Counted from the first letter of the stretch, positions 1 to 12,400 are shown. The stretch: DNA of 64,000 nt from Homalodisca vitripennis (GCF_021130785.1 NC_060214.1:7937001-8001000), one strand, 5' to 3'. Notes: generated by a model from the sequence alone, not told the origin. Numbers and translations: made by a program.

Positions 1-37
1 AAGCCAATGTGTGACGTTCTGTTGGATCCTTCGATAC

Positions 38-824
38 ATGAAATATCTCTCATTACATTCCCCTCTGCGTTATGTTTGTGGTAGAACAAAGAAACTTTCG
101 TGGTGCAATGAAAGCTGAGATAAGACTACAGCACGCTAAAGACGTCAGAGTGACTAAGACAAGATCTGCAAGAAGAGAGCTGCTCTGCTGCTGTGTGTCA
201 ACAACTTATTTCCGTATTCTAGTCAACACGAAATATCGCTCATTGCATTCCCCTCTGCGTTATGTTTGTGGTAGAACAAAGAAACTTTCGTGGTGCAATG
301 AAAGCTGAGATAAGACTACAGCACGCTAAAGACGTCAGAGTGACTAAGACAAGATCTGCACGAAGAGAGCTGCTCTGCTGCTGTGTGTCAACAACTTATT
401 TCCGTATTCCCAGTCAACACGAAATATCTCTCATTACATTCCCCTCTGCGCTATGTTTGTGGTGGAACAAAGAAACTTTCGTGGTGCAATGAAAGCTGAG
501 ATAAGACTACAGCACGCTAAAGACGTCAGAGTGACTAAGACAAGATCTGCAAGAAGAGAGCTGCTCTGCTGCTGTGTGTCAACAACTTATTTCCGTATTC
601 CCAGTCAACACGAAATATCTCTCATTACATTCCCCTCTGCGCTATGTTTGTGGTGGAACAAAGAAACTTTCGTGGTGCAATGAAAGCTGAGATAAGACTA
701 CAGCACGCTAAAGACGTCAGAGTGACTAAGACAAGATCTGCATGAAGAGAGCTGCTCTGCTGCTGTGTGTCAACAACTTATTTCCGTATTCCCAGTCAAC
801 ACGAAATATCGCTCTTTGAGTCCG
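38..824. repeat. Tandem array, ~191-bp unit, four copies
   Basis: Four nearly identical head-to-tail copies with landmarks (the ATGTTTGTGG segment) at about 72, 262, 453 and 643, so the period is 190-191 bp. Copies differ by only a few bases, which suggests recent amplification or ongoing homogenisation. Each copy holds the same short open frame, but this is a by-product of the repeat and has no recognisable protein similarity. The array runs off towards the left edge, so its true size is unknown. Confidence 0.9.
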
Positions 825-1546
825 TATGCGAAGTTCAGAGATTGTACATTGAATGAGGCTACTTCGTATGTTTCTGAGCATTGTCTGAATAGATTATTAG
901 AATTTAGAACTTGCTTGTTGGACTACTTGAGTTATTATTGAGCCTTATCTTCTCATATGAGTAAATTGTAGCCAGCGTTAATTTACCTTATACTAGATAA
1001 TATGAGATTATGTTAAAGACTAATTAATCCTAAACTTCTATCTATAAATAATGTTAATCTTTTAATGTATCTCAAAGAATTTATCCGTTTCTCGTTTTCA
1101 ATTTATAAAAATCGATAGCCTACTTTGTTTGGAAAATGAGAGATAAAATCAAAAGCACGTGTAAATTTCAAGTTGAAAACGTCAATTGTTTTCTTATTTA
1201 GGAATGGAATTTATAGCAATTTAGTGCAGAGTGTTAATTCAATTTGGCTTTATGGGTTGTAAAATCCTGAATAGCTTAGAGCCAAATTGCATTGTATCGG
1301 CACATAGCCTAGCTTTTCGTGAACCTTTTTTGTATTTCGAACCCCACATAGAAGAATACCTGAATACACTTTACCTTTTGCTTTTGCATTTTGAGCAGTG
1401 TGTAGAATGCCTGGTTTCACATATTGACAGTGAAATATTCAATTCATAATAACATTGAATTAGAAATCTCCAAGATGTAGCAAGTGGTTTTAATTATAAT
1501 AGAGTATGACAACAGTTTAACCCACATTATCCTACTGGTACCTGTA
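825..1546. other. AT-rich intergenic DNA, nothing recognised
   Basis: No gene, repeat unit or RNA gene is recognised. A 72-codon open frame at 1231-1449 has no recognisable motif and ordinary AT-rich composition; I regard it as chance. Confidence 0.5.
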
Positions 1547-2178
1547 CCGGGTGTCTTAAAAGTCCCTCCCCCCTTATCAACTTTCTTATGAATAGTGATT
1601 TACTTTAGTGGGTGTTTATATGACACCTCTTGCAAGTGATACCTCATTTTAAAGGTATTATAAAAAGAAGAAAAATGGTACTCTTCAAATCTGGTGGCCA
1701 ATTAAACTTTGAAATTTTGATAAAAGCCCCACAGTTTAAGTTACATTTTAAGTTATCGTAAGGCAGATAAAATATTCACTTACTAGTTATTTTGAGAACT
1801 TAGGACACAAAATCATACAGCAAATTATTACAAGAATCAACAAACATCAACAACCATGATTAGTATAGCATTTATTAGGTTATGTTTTGTCTGACCGAGG
1901 CCCATTAAGAAGTCCTTGGAATGCCACCAATAGCTGGTTTTGCCATGTTATCTATTATTGTATACCAGTTAGTATGTGAAACACATTCAGTCCAACCACT
2001 GTGTCAAAGTCTGAATAAGGATTGCCATTTAACGATTTTTGGGAGGGGAGTCAAAGATTTTCATACGTCAAAAAACTCCTCATTTGGTCATATAAACATC
2101 CCCAAAGTAAAATCACTCCATCTCTACATCTATAAGAAAGTCAATTGGGAGGCGAAGGAGGGCTTTTAAGACACCCTG
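1547..2178. mobile_element. Tc1/mariner-like MITE, 632 bp, TA-flanked
   Basis: The left end CCGGGTGTCTTAAAAG is matched at the right end by the inverse of CAGGGTGTCTTAAAAG. The similarity continues inward through a G/C-rich stretch (CCCTCCCC and CCCTCCTTC). TA dinucleotides flank both ends (1545-1546 and 2179-2180), as expected for Tc1/mariner-type insertion. No transposase frame is visible inside, so this is a non-autonomous element. Superfamily assignment rests on the TA target and the GGGTGTC start and is inferred. Confidence 0.8.
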
Positions 2179-2313
2179 TATATTGTATTACCTGTCTAAT
2201 GGCATCATAGTGGCAATGTTCTACAAGCAACTGATAGTTATGACTCAATTAAAGTTACTGTAACAAGACAGTCCTTTTGTATGAAAAGCCAATTACGGGG
2301 GTTCCAATTTCCA

Positions 2314-2715
2314 CTAAATTTCATGGTGCCCAATGCCAATTTCTATCACTTCATCCTCAATTTCCCAAAAGAAGCCTGCCATCCTCACAGGGGTGATGTT
2401 ATTAGGCTTGATAGTAACTGCAGATATCAGACGACACAAAATTCCTATTTCACCATTCTCAAAATATAACCTCAAAGTTGCTTTATTACAGTACCTCACA
2501 AAAATCCTAATTATTGCACTAGAGAGCACAATTAAACAATGAACATCACTGGAAAGGTCTGCATACCTGGAGGTATAAATAGTGCCTGTTAGATTAAAAT
2601 AAAATGTGTTGCAAGTTAAACAGTTTATATTAATATCCTCTTTGCTTTCTTGGCTTAAGAGAGCACAATCACAAAAACAGAACTTGGTTGGACACGTAAC
2701 ACAAGCAATGCCCAT
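2314..2715 (-). CDS. Unassigned 133-codon open frame
   Basis: The longest open frame in the left flank, cysteine-rich near its N-terminus (C-x-x-C, then F-C-F-C-D-C) with a hydrophobic middle. I do not recognise a family. It may be an exon, a relic of a mobile element, or chance. No convincing splice sites or neighbouring exons were identified. Confidence 0.15.
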   Translation of the reverse strand: MGIACVTCPTKFCFCDCALLSQESKEDININCLTCNTFYFNLTGTIYTSRYADLSSDVHCLIVLSSAIIRIFVRYCNKATLRLYFENGEIGILCRLISAVTIKPNNITPVRMAGFFWEIEDEVIEIGIGHHEI

Positions 2716-3066
2716 TGATGCCTAGTTTTTTTAACGATTATGTAGAAAAGACTTGCAATATTGTAAATAATTTGAGTTGTATTTATAAGCGTAAAATGTA
2801 ATTAATCGGGTATGAAGTGATGACTTGTAATTATTTAAGACCTTTCCACAGTAGTCAGATTTTGACGTTGATCTGAAATTGTAGCCTATTAAGTGGTGTG
2901 CCTAATTTGTATACTTCATCATCCATAAGGTGAAGAAGTACAACATTTAGCAACTCAATTGTTGGATCGATTGTGACAGTGAATCCTTAGTGAGGTTCTA
3001 AATCATGGGGAGGTATTGTAAAATTTTTTTACAAAGGTTGGATTAATATCCTCTCACATTCTTTTT

Positions 3067-3290
3067 TAGAAGAGACTAATCCCCTTTTAAGCCTTATTCT
3101 GTCCGTCCTCATGGGCCACTGGCCTGTGCGAGGATCTTATCAAACAGAATAAGGGGGAGAGTCGATACAGTACAAGGTTGATGGTACTGATAAAAGCTGC
3201 AACGGTCACAGACAGGATTTGAATTTGCGCTGTATTTAACTCAGACCAAAAGTCCAACGACTTGGACCGCTCGGCCATCGGCACTCTCAT
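3067..3290 (-). mobile_element. tRNA-derived SINE
   Basis: Read on the minus strand from about 3288, the head has an A-box-like TGGCCGAGCGG and, about 50 bases later, a B-box-like AATTCAAATCC, as in Leu/Ser-type tRNA-derived SINEs. The tail (AGGACGGACAGAATAAGG) is shared with a second copy at 41935-42140 in the first part of the IFT43 gene region. Two dispersed copies with a common head and tail support a SINE family. Target duplications are not clear. Confidence 0.75.
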
Positions 3291-3299
3291 GGCTTCTGA

Positions 3300-3690
3300 A
3301 ATTGACCGTTTCCTGACTTTTTAAGTGAATTTGTTTTTGTCAAACTCACTGGAGGTTTCACTCCAGCTGACCTTCAGGAGGAAGACAATAGCTGGACCGG
3401 TGGGTTTAACGACAGTTTTGAATTCAGTCGTAGCAGCGATACTGAGAGGTGAGGAACCACACCCAGAACCCGATGAGGCGTATCCGTCTCCATCTCCTTG
3501 CCCACCTTGGAACTCTATTCTTGTGCTACCTGTCACCAGTATCACTCTAGACCATCTAGAATCTAAAATTCCTCACAGGGAACAAAAATCCAAAGATGTT
3601 AAGAACAATTGTTAAAAGGATCAGTATAATTGTAATAACTGTTGAATTAGTTCTTGTATTTGCATCTACATCGCTTGAACATCGTACAAA
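3300..3690. other. Gene-free spacer with moderately GC-rich patch
   Basis: The stretch 3325-3615 is open on both strands (96 codons on +, 74 codons on -) and less AT-rich than its surroundings. Nothing in either reading is recognised with confidence. It may be remnant repeat sequence adjoining the SINE. Confidence 0.35.
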
Positions 3691-4318
3691 ACACGTAGAT
3701 AGAGACAATGATTCGTGATTTTCAAAAAGAGTTTTGGACTATTTCATTGAGCTGTGGATACAATACTGTTGTGGCAATGGTATATTGAGAATGCATTGTT
3801 TTTCGAAACAAGGATAAGGATATTCGATGAGTACCTTAGATCAGCATCGTTGTCATCAACAATTGCATTTTCCTACTCATTGGTAATTTCTTGGAATAGC
3901 AACACGTAGATAGAGACAATGATACGTGATTTTCACAGAGTTTTGCCTATTTGATTGAGCTGCAGATACAATACTGTTTTGCCAATGGTACATTGAGAAT
4001 GCATTGTTTTTCGAAACAAGGATAAGGATATTCGATGAGTACCTTAGATCAGCATCGATGTCATCAACAATTGCATTTTCCTACTCATTGGTAATTTTTT
4101 TGGAATAGCAACACGTAGATAGAGACAATGATACGTGATTTTCACAGAGTTTTGCCTATTTGGTTGAGCTGCAGATACAATACTGTTTTGCCAATGGTAT
4201 ATTGAGAATGCATTGTTTTTCGAAACAAGGATAAGGATATTCGATGAGTACATTAGATCAGCATCGTTGTCATCAACTAGTGCATTTTCCTACTCATTGG
4301 CAATTCCTTTGAATAGCA
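3691..4318. repeat. Tandem array, ~210-bp unit, three copies
   Basis: The segment ACACGTAGATAGAGACAATG recurs at 3691, 3902 and 4111, giving periods of 211 and 209 bp. The copies carry only scattered substitutions and small indels. The unit includes ATTCGATGAGTACCTTAGAT and ends near AATAGCAA. It is unrelated to the 191-bp array at the window start. Confidence 0.9.
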
Positions 4319-5079
4319 AAAAGTTCGTGGTTCGTAGATGAGGAACACAGTATTCAACAGAAATGAAAGGCCTATAGAAAATGATCATATAACCTAGATT
4401 TATAATTAGCTGTTTCATTTGGCTGTAAAATGACAAAAGTTGGACTTCTTTATACCATAGTAGGGTACGGTTTTATTACATTCCATAAATTAGATGCAGG
4501 CTGTTAAGATGTATCATTAAATTATTGAAGAAATAATGGCTTAGATGGCACAAAAGTATCCAAATTCTTCAAAAAGACAATTTCAGAATCTGGCTTCCTC
4601 AGCACCTAAGTCGACCAGCTGTTAGAGTAATCCAGTACTCAGTAGGGAGGACAGTGACTAATAGGATTGAAAGAGATGTGAAGTACAGGACTGGGGGGTG
4701 AAGGCGCGGTAGTCTTCAAATAGCTCATGTCCCTTGGCAGAGACAGTCTACAGGCAGGCTGTCAAGTCTTCTTGCTCGAGTTCAGTTCGTCCTGCCATTG
4801 TGCATTTGAACTGAATGTTTATTGATATCTGAATTTTTGAAAGTAATCACAAACATTTAGTGTCCTGTGCCACAAAGGGTTTGAAGTGAACGACACTTAT
4901 AGTTCGATAGTTGGATAAATGAAATGTAGGATGAGCCTGAGTATCCTGTAAAGAACAGCTGATTCTTAGAAAGGATCTTGGGAAACTAGCTCAATGACGA
5001 GGGACAATGGAAACACTCGCAGCATGAGGTATTTAATATACCCCCCTCCATGATCAAATCCATTCACGAAATACATATA
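4319..5079. other. AT-rich intergenic DNA, nothing recognised
   Basis: No coding frame, RNA gene or repeat structure recognised. Confidence 0.5.
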
Positions 5080-5867
5080 CCGGGTGTCCCACGAAAAGGT
5101 TTAAACGTTTGATTTTATATTACTTGCCCATTTATGCACCGAGCATTTTAAAACCCTACACAATTCATTAAATAGATTTTCAAAATATGCTCTAAACATT
5201 TCAGCTCTCTAGCAATTGTAGGATCAAAATGGTGGCATTTTGAAAGACTATATTTTAAAAACAGCATTTCTTGGTTTTGTAAAATTATTTACTGCCATAT
5301 TCTAGAGAAATAAAGCATTTCAATCAGAAAATTACAACATAGCCTACTAGAGAACCTACAATTACAGTCCACAATTATTCTAACTGTAATCCATCCACAG
5401 CGACACACTGATAACAGCGCTTACCAAATGAATCGTAAGCTCGTACAAAGAAATTCGGCGGTATCCGGAGAAGTTCCACTTCAATTTGTTGTTTTAATTC
5501 CTCTCATTATTGAAGCTACGAGTATAAACTTGTTCCTTTAAGAAATCCCATAGAAAGATTACTAAATGACAATCTTCATGGCCGTTGGATTGGTCGTGGT
5601 AGTGATATTTTAGATTGGCCACCCCGATCCCAAGATTTACTATGTGTGATTTTTTCTATGGGGTTACAAACCAAAAATACTGTTTTTTTAATGTTTTTAA
5701 AGTATAGTCTTTCAAAATGACACCATTTTGTTTCAACAATTGCTTGAGAGCTGACATTTTCACAGAATATTTTTAAACCCTATTTAATGAATTGTGTAGA
5801 GTTTGAAAATGCTCGGTGCATAAATAGGCAAGTAATATAAAATTAAACCTCTTCGTGGGACACCCGG
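5080..5867. mobile_element. Internally deleted mariner-like element with ~200-bp inverted arms
   Basis: The ends CCGGGTGTCCCACGAAAAGG (left) and the inverse of CCGGGTGTCCCACGAAGAGG (right) are perfect or near-perfect inverts. The arms continue inward for roughly 200 bp, including CATTTTGAAAGACTATA. TA precedes the left end; the right flank is AA, probably a mutated TA. In between, around 5570-5665 on + and with frame slips, is a remnant reading like GRWIGRG, then DWPPRS, then FFxxG. That block is characteristic of the catalytic region of mariner-like transposases. The element is dead but identifiable. Confidence 0.8.
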
Positions 5868-6591
5868 AAATACTCATTACATGAATATTCTTCGCGACAC
5901 AGTTCCTCATCTGAATAATTTAGAATACAATAACTGATCGCCAAACAATCGAATTATACAAAACCAAGGGTGCCATCACTATTTTTACTACAAGGCCTTG
6001 GGAAATCCTATTTCTAAGACTTACAACAAAAAACTGGCAATATTAAAAGACTTGTGTTGAGTTTCTGCAACTGTTGATTCGTTGTAACACGTCATCCTAA
6101 GTATGAATCAACTTTGCCGTGTGCGCATAGATGAACGTGATGATGCGGTATAGTAGAGGCCGTAAAATATATTCATACTATAACAGTAAAACATTGAAAA
6201 TATGCTAAACACTGATATTTGAAACGTTTACATCTTAAATATTTGTAACAAGGATTTCTATAACTAAACTATACAGTGTATAACAAAAAGGTTGGGCTGA
6301 CTACGCATTTTTCAGATTTTATGTGTGATGCTAAGTTAAAAATGAAGAATAACTTTTACCAAATTCCTCTTCGTTTAGCCGTCATTTTGTATTTTTATTA
6401 ACATATTATTATATATAAAACTATTAAAGCTAAATAAACCAAATTCTGCACATAGACTTGAATATGTAAGAGGGAAATAAAACAATAATTGTGTTAATTT
6501 CATTAATATCAACAAAATGGCGTCTCTTGAAAATGTTTAGTCAAATCACAAAAAACCCAGTATAGCTATAAAAAATGTAGGCTGCTAACTA
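5868..6591. other. Intergenic DNA, nothing recognised
   Basis: AT-rich with no recognisable gene or repeat apart from the flanking elements. Confidence 0.5.
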
Positions 6592-6935
6592 CAGTGCAAT
6601 CTCGCTAATCCGGCAGTATATCGGGATTGGTAGTGTCGGATTACCGAAATTGCCGGATTAATGGATGTATGGGTAAAAACGTACGAAAAACATACAAATG
6701 TACATTGAAATTTATTAGAAACCAGTTAAAGTATAGTTTAACATAAGTAGAACGCAAAAGTACAATTGGAAAATAACTAAATACACAAAAAAAAAGTAAT
6801 AAACAAACAGTACAGTATGCCTAATCTGGCTGTGAAACAAACAACGGAAGGATACAGTACAAAAAATTTGAAAATCAGTGCCGGATTACTGGACGTGCCG
6901 TATTAGCGCACGGCCGGATTATAGAGACTGCACTG
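6592..6935. mobile_element. pogo-like MITE, 344 bp, TA-flanked
   Basis: The left end CAGTGCAATCTCGCTAATCC and the right end (inverse of CAGTGCAGTCTCTATAATCC) are imperfect inverts. Both are flanked by TA (6590-6591 and 6936-6937). Repeated CCGGATTA motifs lie just inside both ends. CAGTGNAANCTCG-type ends with ATCCGG subterminal motifs are typical of pogo/Tigger-derived MITEs. A related end fragment occurs at 54466 in an IFT43 intron. Confidence 0.8.
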
Positions 6936-7083
6936 TATTTGGAGAATTTTATTGCAATTCCAACGGTACTACTTTCAACGTAATCCCTCGAGGCATAAGC
7001 GAGCACGACCACTTTAAGGTTCGGTTGCACAAGGTGTGAGCAGCAAAAGGCTTTGGCGAAAAAACAAAAACACCCCTCAAGAT

Positions 7084-7146
7084 AGTACCAAAGTTAAAGT
7101 TCAGATCACGTGAGCGCTCACGAAGGTTAACCTTAACTTTGGTACT
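7084..7146. repeat. 63-bp imperfect palindrome
   Basis: AGTACCAAAGTTAA at the left end pairs with its inverse at the right end. The centre is CGTGAGCGCTCACG, itself a perfect 14-bp palindrome, so the whole segment can fold into one long hairpin. It may be a small foldback element or MITE core. Confidence 0.8.
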
Positions 7147-7204
7147 ACTAGTAACACATTTATGATTACCTGATCTGAACCTACTTATATCACGTAATAA
7201 CAAG

Positions 7205-8151
7205 TAGTAGATAGGGACAGAGTGGTCTCCAGATAATACTAAAGTACCCTTTAATGTAATACAACAAAACTTACCTTGAAATTCGGTTTCGAAATTCCAA
7301 GTCGTTAATCGTTAAGAGGTTAAACCAGTTAGGTCAATCCTCGCTCGAGCTCGTTAAGTCGCTGGAACAGAAAACGACCATATTAATGATACAGCGAACC
7401 AAACGACAGAATCCGTTGGAACAAAACAACAAATTTAATTTGAACAATGAACAAGTAAATACCGTTGCAATAATGCAACAGTTTTTAGGAAATATAAAAG
7501 GTAGCTCATAAAAATACAATATTCATATAATGTACAACTATTACAATGAATAAACATGATTCATAGATTTTCTGCCTTTCATGTTTTTCAGTATAGAATA
7601 ACGCTCAGGGAAACCTTAAAAATTTGCGTGTGTAATGTAATATCTGGACAGGCTCCGACCACAATGTTATACAGCTTCCCATATTTAGATTTAAATGTAT
7701 GCATGAACCTATACTTATTACAGGGTTTTACCTATCAGGATAGAGTGTTTTATAAAATTGAAAACTTAAGTCACTCACATGCAATGAAGCATCTACTACT
7801 TCATAACAAAATAATGTCTGTTCCAATACAGTAAAAAGTAGCAAACTTCATAATAACACATAGGTGCTTTCCTAAAATATTTTAAGGTAAGGTTGAAATA
7901 TTGCACATTCAATAATTAAACCCCAATATCTTTTCAAAGACTTTCTTTTATTAAAGACAGAATGGATTATTTATTTCTAAAATCTCGATATTTTTGAGTA
8001 GTTTAAGGTTGTAAACTACGCAAAATGTTTAAATTGTTCATACTCTGAGGCTAAAAGAGAGAATTACAAAGTAATTCAAAAGGATCAGCTGCGGAGTTGA
8101 TTGTAGGATTGAAGTGTCCAATCCCTTCACCTTTGAGAACTCACTATTATA
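7205..8151. other. Intergenic DNA, nothing recognised
   Basis: Open frames at 7334-7519 (-) and 7556-7834 (+) have no recognisable motifs and are probably chance. Confidence 0.4.
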
Positions 8152-8414
8152 CAAGAACGTAGCCAGGACAAAATTTTTGGGGGGGGGGGTCCATAAAACT
8201 GATATTTTCCCGTATATAGTAAGGCCCCATTTTGTTAAACCTTAAAGAGTTCGTGACCCGTTTCTTTCTTTGTTGAGGACGATCTTTCAGCAGTGCATGT
8301 CAGTAATACTGAATAATTTAATTAATAATAATTGTTTACTAATAAAGTAATATTGAAAAAATTGGAAACTTTGGGGGTCGGGACCCCCTGAATCCCCGCT
8401 GGCTACGTTCCTTA
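8152..8414. mobile_element. hAT-like MITE, 263 bp, with 8-9 bp target duplication
   Basis: The left end CAAGAACGTAGCCAGG and the right end (inverse of TAAGGAACGTAGCCAG) are terminal inverted repeats. ACTATTATA is present immediately left (8143-8151) and at the right edge (8414-8422), giving an 8-9 bp target-site duplication of hAT type. A G-run lies near the left end and GGGGGTCGGGACCCCC near the right end. There is no coding capacity. Confidence 0.8.
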
Positions 8415-8985
8415 CTATTATATATGATGCAAAGGATTTTTACTGCCCTCATTTTACTACTTTTTAAATTCATTTCCCTGTTTAATGATCCCTTCAGTAC
8501 ACCACCTGTCAATAATTTCCGATAACATCAATGCCGAAGTAATCTGACATCCTCCTTGTTCGCGCAGGCACCTTAAGATGTCTGACGCCACACGAACGAG
8601 GTGGCGATGATGAGTTGTCTGACAGTTTTGCCATTTCTCCGGCCCCTTTTATTGAGTCAGTTGCTCCACTAATGAGGAAACAACTGTTTATCTCTTCCAT
8701 AGCGATTGCACCATTCCCTCATGAGTCAGAGTTAAATCATCTATTACTTTAGTGCATCACAACAGACAGGTTGTTCTCCTCATTATCTCGAATCTTTGAA
8801 CTCGTGCCTTCTGACTCTTCTTCAAGCTGACTCACGACAAAAAGAAGACTTCGTACTTTGGATATTATTGAAAATGCAACCAAATATCGTTGGTATTTGA
8901 TGAAATGCACAATACAGTAATGTAACAATTAAGTCTTAAAACCCTTCTTAACATATTTTTAAGAATATGTTCAACCCTTTGTCCT
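8415..8985. other. Intergenic DNA with an unassigned minus-strand open frame
   Basis: Positions 8509-8700 (-) are open for 63 codons, with a basic Ser/Arg-rich stretch, and are less AT-rich than the neighbourhood. It could be a gene relic; no family was recognised. Confidence 0.25.
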
Positions 8986-9483
8986 TTTGAAGAAGTAGTT
9001 TTAAACAAAGCACAGAAACCACTGCTGAATGTCTGTATCTTTTCTTTACACAAATAGTATTCACATTTAACGAGTGCTTATCAAAACCATCAATTTCAAA
9101 AGCAATGTTCATTGTTCTTGGCTTTTCTCATTCGTGTGGATGAAGATAAACTAGCAGCACCTTCAATTTGTGATGGACCTTCAACCCTCGAATTCTCGCC
9201 CAGAGCCTTGACATTATTGATGCTCAATCTCATCTTTATCCTCTTGAAGAAACATTTTTAATCAAAGCACAGAAACTGCTGCTGAATGTCTGTATGTTTT
9301 CTTTACACAAATAGTATTCACATTTAACGAGCACTTATCAAAACAAGCACTTTTTATCTTTCCCTTGCTTTTGTCATTCGTGTGGACGAAGATAAACTAG
9401 GAGCACCTGTGATTTGTGATGGACACGAATGGGACCTTCAACCCCTGAATTCTCGTCCAGAGCCTTGACATTATTGATGTCAG
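8986..9483. repeat. Diverged tandem duplication, ~256-bp unit
   Basis: A block containing CACAGAAAC, then GCTGAATGTCTGTAT, then CATTCGTGTGGA, then GAGCCTTGACATTATTGATG occurs twice in the same order, offset about 256 bp (from 8986 and from 9242). The copies are roughly 85-90% alike by eye, so this duplication is older than the 191-bp and 210-bp arrays. Confidence 0.75.
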
Positions 9484-9499
9484 AGCGATAAATCTGGTT

Positions 9500-12400
9500 A
9501 AGCAAGAGAGCAGAGGCGCTCTCCTAGACGAGTTTGGGACCACAGCCAATATTGTATACTTGTCTGCATCTGCGTACACATGAGCTAGGACGGCATCAGT
9601 CAGAAAGGCACTCGCCACTTTCTATCAGTTTGTAAATGAGGTATGGATGGTGTGATAGCGGGAGAGTATCACTTTAGTATAATGGCAGTATTAACATTTA
9701 AAATATTTTTGTGGCTAGGGCTGTCCAGAAAGTTGTGTATAGATTTATGGGAAATTCGAGTCTGGTTAATAGAGAATAACTATTTTTTGTTTATCTTTCA
9801 TTATTAAACACGTCAGAAAGACAACACGCAACAACCTTAAATGAATAGTAAAGTATCAGGAGAACAGGGCAACTCAGTGATATCCGTAGTTCAAAAGTAT
9901 TAGGAGAGCATAAATACAAACCATCAAAAAGTTATGGATCGGACGAATCTAGAGCCCTTACCAATATGCACGATTACGTATATCCAAGATTTAACTGTAG
10001 ATAATCATTTATGAGTTTATACAATAACATAAGTAACTAAAATTGAATTAAAAACTGAAATTAAATAAGTGTAATTGATCTTGATTTATCTATACATTTT
10101 TTATCTACTAAGAAAAATATCATCAATCTTTAAATGACTCAATATAATTTTTGATGAAAACTGATAAAACAGTTTTATGTTGTTGACTATTATTTCTTAC
10201 ACTAAATAGATAATCAAAGTAACAGTGGTGTAGATAAAAATACTAATATAAAAAAAGTTATTATATGTTAATATTATTAATTTAATTTTATATCATAAAT
10301 ATTTATATTACACTAATGTTGGTTAAAACGTAATTTCCACTCTATTGGAACTAAGTAGGCCTAAAACTATTGGTGTTTGTTCTAATGAAATTCTGTACTC
10401 GCAATTTTTTAATCATAAATACACTTTTGGTTAACCTTCATTTTAACTATCTGCCATCATTTAGGAATTTTAAACCCCAACTAAATCATTATATTTTGTT
10501 TACACTATTTTATTTTCACAAAACAGAAATTTAAATACCTTACGCATAAATTTGATAACATTTTTGCTTAAACGTTTATGTCCTTAAATGGTTTAACAGT
10601 GATTAACAACATGCCATACGAATAGTGTTTCTCTATATCCCCCACCTCTGTATGGTAACGAAAAGTTCGATACAACTACAAGTCTATAATGCGGTAATGA
10701 TGTGAGGAAGTAAACATTGAACAAATTTTCACATCAAACAGAATCGAAAGATTAATTTTTTACGAACACTCAATTTAAACTATGTTATTAGTAAGAAAAG
10801 GTTATTACAATATTCAGAGCATATAGAGTGTGTATTTTGTCATCATGCAATACTCGACAATGAAATTACTTGGGTAGTAAATTAAAATTATTAAATTTGC
10901 GTTGGGTTCTTCAAAGAGGACAAGTTCGATTTTGCTTGAAATAACGTTTTTACCAATAAATTGATGTTGCACTGTTGAACCAAAATCAAAATTAAATTAA
11001 AATATGTTTGCTTACGTTTTAAAATTGTTTGTCGTGACATAAAACCCATGATATTAATTATATGATAGGCCTATTTATATTAAAAATAATAATCTTAAAA
11101 TAAAGGTTTTGGTTGTTAATACTATACGACTGTTGTAAAACCGTAATAACCCCGTAAAACTGTAGATAATTCTATAGCAACAAATAAAAACGTGGATAAT
11201 ATACAATATAATTTATGTCACTTACATGTAGCCTATACAAAACTACATATATGTGCTACTAATGTTTCAACACTGTATACATTAAGATTTGTACATGAAT
11301 TCTTAACATGAACGTGCACTGCGTTGTCACACATTTGAAGCAATTTTTTTAATTAATTTACGTTTTATGAGCAATGATTCATTGAAATATATAATATGAT
11401 AGACTGGGAAACAAAACCTAAAATAGAGTAATTTATTTTTAACGGGACCGAAGGAAGAGAGAGAGCTGTCACGTGACTACGGGAAGACCATTCCCGGAAT
11501 CTGGAATTTTCAGAAATGTTGAGAAGTTTCATTATCAAGTGCCCGTTTTGAAACAATTGATCGACTTTAAGTACCGTACTCAACCAAATTTTCTATTAAT
11601 TGCATTATGCTTAGATTTAAAACATTTCCTTACAATACAGGTAAACAAATTCTCGAAATACCCCCCCCCCCCCACAGTGTACCTTACATTCTCGCCAGTA
11701 TGTGTTTACATTGTGATAGCGGCGTAAGCAGAGAAGATGATAGTAAGTTTATAGAGAGATTTATAATATTTACAATTCTGTAATGTGTTCAATCGTAAAA
11801 ATAATAGGGATCTACATTATACCAGCTTCTTCTTATTGGAATCAAATACTTAACTTATGAACAAACACTCAACAATAAATATGAAGTTTTATTTTTGTGA
11901 GGCCTTTCATTTTAAATGAACACCTTATCAGGCCCACGTAACTGAAATAAAAATAAAGTAATAATACAAACAATTTAGACTTAAATGAAAACACGTCATT
12001 AAAAATACAAAGAGATAACATTTGAAGACCAAGAAGTATGTCTACTGTATATGTAAAAATTAATATTTAATTTGGTTAAAGACAGTAACAGTGAATTTTG
12101 GAAAGGTCCAGGCTCATTATTTACTTAATCATTTTGGTCCTTCTGCATAAAAATCGTTTCGTAAGCATCGAGGAATTTTTTTAATTTGTGATTTCTTTCA
12201 ATAATTTTATTTGTGAAAAGCAGTGTCCATTATGAAATGAATGTTTTGCGACGACCGATCTTTCCTCTTGTTGATATTTCAGATATGCTTTATGTTCCTT
12301 GACTCTCTTTTTATCTTCGTTTTTGTTTGGCCAATGTATTTTAAATTACAGTTGTCACAAAAATAAAATTTTATAATTATTGGAGTGTTCGTTCATAAAA

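Noticed and set aside
3325..3615. 96-codon plus-strand gene
   Set aside because: Open on both strands, no recognised family, next to a SINE; probably repeat-derived.
38..4318. CRISPR array
   Set aside because: Units are 191 and 210 bp, contiguous and without unique spacers; the genome is eukaryotic.
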